Shown here piece after piece: positions 59,886 through 64,000 of a DNA stretch of 64,000 nucleotides. The DNA lies in NCBI GenBank assembly GCA_020632995.1, contig JACKEN010000010.1:186001-250000 (forward strand), in the 5' to 3' direction. Origin of the DNA: Deltaproteobacteria bacterium. GTDB taxonomy: Bacteria; Myxococcota; Kuafuiibacteriia; Kuafuiibacteriales; Kuafuiibacteriaceae. The position numbers and the translations under genes were made by a program. The notes beneath the pieces were generated by a model, which ran no database searches, was not told where the DNA came from, and saw only the letters and a program-made list of their open reading frames with translations. Position 1 is the stretch's first letter. Each line of letters starts with the position of its first letter.

Positions 59886-61783
59886 CGTACGCGCCGCTTC
59901 CGGCGGCGGTCCCACTCGCTGCGGATCTCGTCGGCCGCGTGCCGCACCGAGTCGTGCTGCAGGGCGTGCTGCACGATCGCCGAGGCGCGCTCGAAGTCGG
60001 ACGGGAGCGGCCGCTGCTGCATGCTCTCGAGGGCGTCGTTGCCCTGCACGGTGATGCACCCGAGCCCCGGGTGATCCGCCCCCTGCGCGTAGAGGAAGAA
60101 GAGCGCGGACAGGTAGGCCTCGTAGACCCGATCGAGGGGGCTCACCGTGCTCACCACCCGACCGAAGAACGACGAGGGCACCGCCTTCGCGGGCGGGCGG
60201 GGCACCACGTTGGAGGACACCAGGAGGTCCGCGCCCTGGGAGATCAGCACCGCGCTCGGCACGTTCCCCGCCACCACCCCGTCCACGAAGATCCCGTGAT
60301 CGGGCAAGACGGTCGGCCCGAAGAGCCCGGGGGCCGAGCTGCTGGCCCGCGCCCCCAGCGCCGCCGGCCCCGCCCACGCCGCCTCGCCCTGGACCCGCGT
60401 GAGGTTGGTAGCGAAGGGGTTCGCGGCGATCGGGAGCCGGGTCAGGTCCGCGTCGTCGAGGTCGCGCCCGATCTGGCGCTCGAGGGGGTGGGTGGAGACC
60501 ACCGAGAGGGCCTGGGTGAAGGAGAGCCCGCGCCCGCGGTGGACCAGGAGGTCGAGGCCCTCCTCGCCCTTGGCCGCGAAGTACACGCTCACCAGGGCGC
60601 CGAAGGAGGTGCCGCTGGTGAGGTCGATCGGCACCCCGCGGCCGAGCATCTCCTTGAGGAGCGCCACGTGGAAGTAGCCCCACGCCCCGCCCCCGCCGAG
60701 GGCCACCGCGACCGTCCGCCGGGTGACGAAGCGCGCCCACCGGGAGACCGTCTCGCGGTGCTCCCGCAACAGCGCCTGCATGGGCAGGGGGCCGGTGTGG
60801 TGCGCCACGCTCCGCAGGGAGGCCGGCGACATCATCAGCCGGCAGGAGCGCTTGCGCGCGTCCCCGTAGGGCCGCAGATCGAGCGTGCCCGCCTTGGTCT
60901 TCCTCGATGCGTGGGGATCCAGGAGCACCGTCCTGAGCACGCTCTCCTCTGGGGGCGCGTCCAGATCGCCGGGCTGATCCGGCAGGCCCAGGATCACGTG
61001 CAGGTCGGGTTGCACAGCGTCGGCGTCGGAGTGCCCCCGGTGCGGCGCCCGCTCCCGGCCCAGCGAGACCAGCACGTAGTCGGGCTGCGGGAGCGCCGCC
61101 ACCGCCTCGGCCCACGAGGGGGCCGCCGCGCCGTCGGCCGCGCCGTGGGTGGCGTAGCGCACCCGCCAGCCGTCGGGGCCGCGGGTGACCACCGCCACCG
61201 GCTCCTCGAAGTCGGCCTCGATGGCGCGCCCCAAGAGCTCGCTCAAGCCGTGCACCGCCGCGCTGTCGATGCCCGGGCCGCCGGAGAGCAGGACCAGGGT
61301 CGGGGGCTGAGTGGTGGGCGTGAACGGCGCCGCCCCCTCGAGATCCTCGAACGCGTTCTTGAGCTCCAGGGTCAGGTGGGGCGGCAGGGACGTGAGGCCG
61401 CGCTCGTGGAACACTACGAGCAGGCTCCGCTGCTGGGCCACGATCACGTGGTTCGGGTGCTCGCCCCGGATCAGGTCCGTCTCGCCGAAGGTGTCACCCG
61501 CGTCGAGGGTGGTGTGCACACGCGCGCGATCCGCGCGGGTCGTGTCGAGGATCACGACGCGGCCCTTGAGCACCGCGAGGAAGCAGCTGCCCTCCTCCCG
61601 CCGCTCGCCGGGCTCGAGGGTGACCAGCTCCGCGTCTTCCATGAGCTCATGGAAGAGCTGGGCGCTGACCCGACCGAAGATGGCAGATGAGCGCAGCGCA
61701 CTCAGGATCCGGACTCTGTCTTCCGGTGTGAGCCCGCGCAGGAGGCTCCTGGTTGCTGGTTCCCGCTGTCCCTCGCCGCCCAC
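59882..61783 (-). CDS. Patatin-like phospholipase with N-terminal cyclic-nucleotide-binding domain (NTE-like)
   Basis: 633 residues. Residues 30-150 form a cNMP-binding-type domain (FGRVSAQLFHELMEDAELV, GDTFGETDLIRGE). The patatin domain (about 350-560) has the oxyanion loop GGGGAWGYFH, the nucleophile elbow GTSFG near residue 390 and a DGVVAGN segment in the catalytic Asp position (DG[GA] usual, DGV here). This is the layout of neuropathy-target-esterase-like lysophospholipases, which hydrolyse acyl esters of phospholipids. It is first in a seven-gene operon of lipid enzymes and could free acyl chains or remodel products. The middle 200 residues are an NTE-like linker. A ribosome binding site is not obvious. 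Confidence 0.87.
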   Translation of the reverse strand: MGGEGQREPATRSLLRGLTPEDRVRILSALRSSAIFGRVSAQLFHELMEDAELVTLEPGERREEGSCFLAVLKGRVVILDTTRADRARVHTTLDAGDTFGETDLIRGEHPNHVIVAQQRSLLVVFHERGLTSLPPHLTLELKNAFEDLEGAAPFTPTTQPPTLVLLSGGPGIDSAAVHGLSELLGRAIEADFEEPVAVVTRGPDGWRVRYATHGAADGAAAPSWAEAVAALPQPDYVLVSLGRERAPHRGHSDADAVQPDLHVILGLPDQPGDLDAPPEESVLRTVLLDPHASRKTKAGTLDLRPYGDARKRSCRLMMSPASLRSVAHHTGPLPMQALLREHRETVSRWARFVTRRTVAVALGGGGAWGYFHVALLKEMLGRGVPIDLTSGTSFGALVSVYFAAKGEEGLDLLVHRGRGLSFTQALSVVSTHPLERQIGRDLDDADLTRLPIAANPFATNLTRVQGEAAWAGPAALGARASSSAPGLFGPTVLPDHGIFVDGVVAGNVPSAVLISQGADLLVSSNVVPRPPAKAVPSSFFGRVVSTVSPLDRVYEAYLSALFFLYAQGADHPGLGCITVQGNDALESMQQRPLPSDFERASAIVQHALQHDSVRHAADEIRSEWDRRRKRRVR

Positions 61784-61907
61784 GATGAGGCGTCAGGATG
61801 CCACGGCCCGTGGCGCCGAAAAAGCCGCCCCAATCCCTGGGGTCCCGGGCCGGCGGAGCCGCACGTTCCCTCTTCGCCGGGCTTCGCACGTCGCCTGCAG
61901 AAAATGC

Positions 61908-61943
61908 GAAGGGCCCGGAACCCTGTAGGATTCCGAGCCCTTC
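61908..61943 (-). terminator. Rho-independent terminator after tRNA-Pro
   Basis: On the minus strand, just after tRNA-Pro, a 16-bp stem with two mismatches (arms GAAGGGCTCGGAATCC and GGGTTCCGGGCCCTTC, loop TACA) is followed by GCATTTT. It ends the tRNA transcript before the patatin operon. Confidence 0.8.
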
Positions 61944-61948
61944 TTGCG

Positions 61949-62023
61949 TCGGGGCGAGAGGATTCGAACCTCCGGCCTCTTGACCCCCAGTCAAGCGCGC
62001 TAACCAAACTGCGCTACGCCCCG
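61949..62023 (-). tRNA. tRNA-Pro (anticodon GGG)
   Basis: A complete cloverleaf on the minus strand: acceptor CGGGGCG/CGCCCCG with discriminator A, D-arm GCGC...GCGC, anticodon stem CTTGA/TCAAG with loop CTGGGGG (anticodon GGG), variable loop AGGCC, T-arm GGAGG-TTCGAAT-CCTCT. CCA is not encoded. Confidence 0.95.
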
Positions 62024-62035
62024 TCGGAGGGTGGC

Positions 62036-62065
62036 GAGATAAGCCCAGCGCCCTGGTGCTGTCAA
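62036..62065 (-). promoter_or_regulatory. Candidate sigma-70-type promoter of tRNA-Pro
   Basis: On the minus strand TTGACA (62060-62065) is followed after 18 bases by TATCTC (62036-62041), 13 bases before the tRNA. The arrangement mirrors the tRNA-Arg promoter. Confidence 0.6.
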
Positions 62066-62086
62066 GGCATTGCGTCGAGGCGCCGC

Positions 62087-64000
62087 CTACACCAACACCG
62101 CGCCGGTGGCCCCGCCCGCACCCTGGGCCAGGAGCAGCTCGTTGATCCCCTGACGCTCGTCGCTGAGCACGCTCACCAGCTCCAGGATCTGGGGGTGGGT
62201 CATGATGAGCTCGTCGAAGTTGCGCTTGGCGAGCCGCAGCACGAAGCAGTCGGTGATCGCGCGGACGGTGGCCATCGTGGGCTTGCCGGTGAGCAGGCTC
62301 ATCTCCCCGAACAGGTCGCCGCTGCTCAGCTCCGCCAGCACCTTGGGGTGGGCGCCGTCCCGATCCTTCACCACCTCCAGGGTGCCGTAGAGGAGCAGGA
62401 ACAGGCCGGTGCCCTTCTTGCCCTCCTCCACCAGCACGTCGCCCTTCTTGAAGCTCTTGCTCTTGAAGAGCTCCATGATCGCCCGCCGCTCGTCGGGGGT
62501 GAAGGGCCGGAAGAGCGGGTGGGTGGCCATGGTGGTGGACAAGAGGCGCTGCCGGTAGAAGTTCCGGAGCACCGCCGCCACCGACGGGTAGTGGCTCACC
62601 ACCTGGTCCAGCACCTCCTTCTTGATCTCGAAGAGCTGGCACTCGCTCTGGGCCTGCACGGTCGCGGTGCGGGCGCCGTCCTGGAGCAGGGCCATCTCGC
62701 CGAAGAACGCGCCCTCGGTCAGGTAGGCCAGCACCAGCTCCTCGCCCGCGTCGGAGCGCCGCGACACCCGCACCTGGCCCGAGACGAGGACGAAGAAGGA
62801 GTCCCCGACGTCGCCCTCGCGGATCACCACGTCGCCGGGCACGAGGTTGTGCATCTCCATGTGCACGAGGAGCTCGATGAACGCGTTCTTGGGCAGGTCC
62901 GAGAACAGCGGGATCTGGGGTCTCCCGATGTCCTCCAGGGAGTCCTCCGACACCAGGACGTCGGCCCGGATGTCCTCGCTCACCGCCGACAGGGCGATCG
63001 GCGGGGCCAGGTCCGCGCTGCTGACCACGTCGGTGAGCTCGATCGGGGCGTCCGGCACCTCGTGCTCGACGAAGCCGTCGTCCAGCTCCACCTCGAGGTC
63101 CATCGACTCCTCGGGCGCTTCATCCGCGCCTACGCTGGCCGCCGCCTCGGCGACCGCGGCGGCGAGGTCCACGTCGCCCTCCAGGTCGAGCATCGCCCCC
63201 GCCTCGGCCTCCTCGGCCGCGCCACCGGTCAGCTCGGCCATCGCCGCCTCCACCTCGAGCGCCGCCTGATCCGCCAGGGCCTCCTTCTCTTCCTCGCTGG
63301 GCGGCGAGTCGCCGCCCATGTCGAGCTCGAGGGGCTCGTCGACCTCGATGTGGAGCGCGGAGTCCTCCAGCCGGGACCCCACGACGATCTTCGGCGCCTC
63401 GGTCGGCTGGGCGGTGGGCCAGGCCACCGCCCCGGGCGTCGACGCCCCCGGCCACACCAGCTCGGGCGGAGGCGTGGTGGCGGGCCAAGAGGGCCGGGGC
63501 GCCGGGTTGGGGACCCCCACCCGCCAGGGGCTCGCGGGGGCGCCAGGCGGCGGGGTGTCGGGGCGGCCGGTGACGGTGCGGGGCCCGGTGCCATCGTCCA
63601 GCTCCAGGGTGGGACCGTCGCCGAAGTGATCCGCGTCGACCACCCGCACCGCGCCCGGCCACTGCACGGGGTGCGCGGCGGCGGACGCGCCGGAGGCCTC
63701 CAGCTCCACCATCCCGTACTCCGGGATGGCCGGGGACGCGGCGGGCATCGAGATGCCCATCCCCTGCAGGGTGACCGGCGCCGCCCGATGGAACGGCGCC
63801 TTCGGCGGCCCACGCCGCGCCTGGGAGAGGTCCGCCAGCAGGGCCTGCGTGTCGGCGTGGCCCGAGTCCACCGAGAGGATCATCTTGCAGACCGCGATGG
63901 CCTTGAGGAGGAGGCCGTCGTCCGCGTAGGCCCGCGCCACCGGCGCGTAGGCCTCGACCGCGGCGTCGCGGTTGCCCAGGCGCTTGTGGATGTCCCCGAC
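62087..64000 (-). CDS. TPR protein with two cyclic-nucleotide-binding domains (5' end outside window)
   Basis: At least 637 residues; the frame is open to the window edge, so the N-terminus is missing. The visible start is a TPR-like unit (GDIHKRLGNRDAAVEAYAPVARAYADDGLLLKA). A Pro/Ala linker follows, then an acidic, Glu/Asp-rich stretch, then two cNMP-binding-type domains: FSDLPKNAFIELLVHMEM with LTEGAFFGEMALLQDGARTATV, and FRPFTPDERRAIMELF with LSSGDLFGEMSLLTGKPTMATV. In both, the position of the cyclic-nucleotide Arg in the phosphate cassette is not clear (GEMALLQDGART retains an Arg, GEMSLLTGKPT does not), so ligand binding may differ. It is probably a cytosolic regulator; such TPR-cNMP proteins are frequent in myxobacteria. 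Target unknown. Confidence 0.83.
   Translation of the reverse strand, partial: VGDIHKRLGNRDAAVEAYAPVARAYADDGLLLKAIAVCKMILSVDSGHADTQALLADLSQARRGPPKAPFHRAAPVTLQGMGISMPAASPAIPEYGMVELEASGASAAAHPVQWPGAVRVVDADHFGDGPTLELDDGTGPRTVTGRPDTPPPGAPASPWRVGVPNPAPRPSWPATTPPPELVWPGASTPGAVAWPTAQPTEAPKIVVGSRLEDSALHIEVDEPLELDMGGDSPPSEEEKEALADQAALEVEAAMAELTGGAAEEAEAGAMLDLEGDVDLAAAVAEAAASVGADEAPEESMDLEVELDDGFVEHEVPDAPIELTDVVSSADLAPPIALSAVSEDIRADVLVSEDSLEDIGRPQIPLFSDLPKNAFIELLVHMEMHNLVPGDVVIREGDVGDSFFVLVSGQVRVSRRSDAGEELVLAYLTEGAFFGEMALLQDGARTATVQAQSECQLFEIKKEVLDQVVSHYPSVAAVLRNFYRQRLLSTTMATHPLFRPFTPDERRAIMELFKSKSFKKGDVLVEEGKKGTGLFLLLYGTLEVVKDRDGAHPKVLAELSSGDLFGEMSLLTGKPTMATVRAITDCFVLRLAKRNFDELIMTHPQILELVSVLSDERQGINELLLAQGAGGATGAVLV

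Noticed and set aside
57302..61783. OleABCD-type olefin cluster
   Set aside because: The KAS III lacks the key Asn, and there is no OleB hydrolase or OleC AMP-ligase; patatin and acyltransferase are not part of ole clusters.
1..64000. CRISPR arrays, insertion sequences or rRNA
   Set aside because: No regularly spaced direct repeats, no transposase with inverted repeats and no rRNA sequence were seen.

Overview
The window is a gene-dense, very GC-rich stretch of bacterial chromosome. Its gene families suggest a myxobacterium or close relative (Myxococcota): a Ser/Thr kinase fused to an AAA/TPR module, TPR plus cyclic-nucleotide-binding proteins, a single-chain fused acyl-CoA carboxylase, a large pfa-like fatty-acid/polyketide synthase and an insecticidal-type Tc toxin. 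The lineage is an inference from gene families; there is no rRNA in the window.

Layout. 56-1766 (+): a DUF3311 protein with a sodium:solute symporter. 1750-2670 (-): a SprA-related HEAAH metalloprotease-like protein. 2754-18750 (-): a complete Tc toxin locus with TcA, a lipoprotein and a TcB-TcC fusion whose C-terminal hypervariable domain looks like an M91/NleD-type zinc protease. 18862-22173 (-): two adjacent proteins sharing a double zinc ribbon. 22265-37786 (-): a probable lipid operon of acyl-CoA dehydrogenase, KS-AT-KS-(ACP)4-KR-DH megasynthase and fused biotin-dependent carboxylase, preceded by two palindromes that look like TetR-family operators. 38017-43744 (-): a housekeeping run of HU/IHF-like protein, mnmA, rnc, cyclophilin, era and der. 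43757-44441 (-): tRNA-Arg(CCT) and apt. 44554-45543 (+): a nuclease-like protein with an EEGR repeat tail. 45558-47161 (-): nlpD-like peptidase and surE. 47221-49752 (-): a metallophosphoesterase, HipA-like kinase and HIRAN-like operon. 49802-51256 (-): a thioredoxin-like lipoprotein. 51398-52366 (+): a 2TM/coiled-coil protein. 52320-61783 (-): a tightly coupled seven-gene operon of patatin, KAS III-like enzyme, acyltransferase, SDR, CMD-like protein, kinase/AAA/TPR and methyltransferase. 61949-62023 (-): tRNA-Pro(GGG) with promoter and terminator. 62087 to the right edge (-): a TPR/double cNMP-binding protein cut by the window.

How the genes may work together. Two separate lipid gene sets are present. 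In the first, the carboxylase could supply malonyl-type extender units to the megasynthase, and the acyl-CoA dehydrogenase could act on product or intermediates; all ACPs carry Thr where the phosphopantetheine Ser is expected. In the second, a KAS III-like enzyme, acyltransferase, SDR and patatin are translationally coupled to a kinase with an AAA/TPR sensor module.

Quality. The megasynthase is broken at two sites and era at one, in each case by a one-base indel in a short homopolymer, with intact conserved protein on both sides. This points to sequencing error more than to decay. No gene-free stretch exceeds 300 bases. Separately, an interrupted palindrome GCAA-N6-TTGC occurs at least 11 times, far more than base composition predicts.
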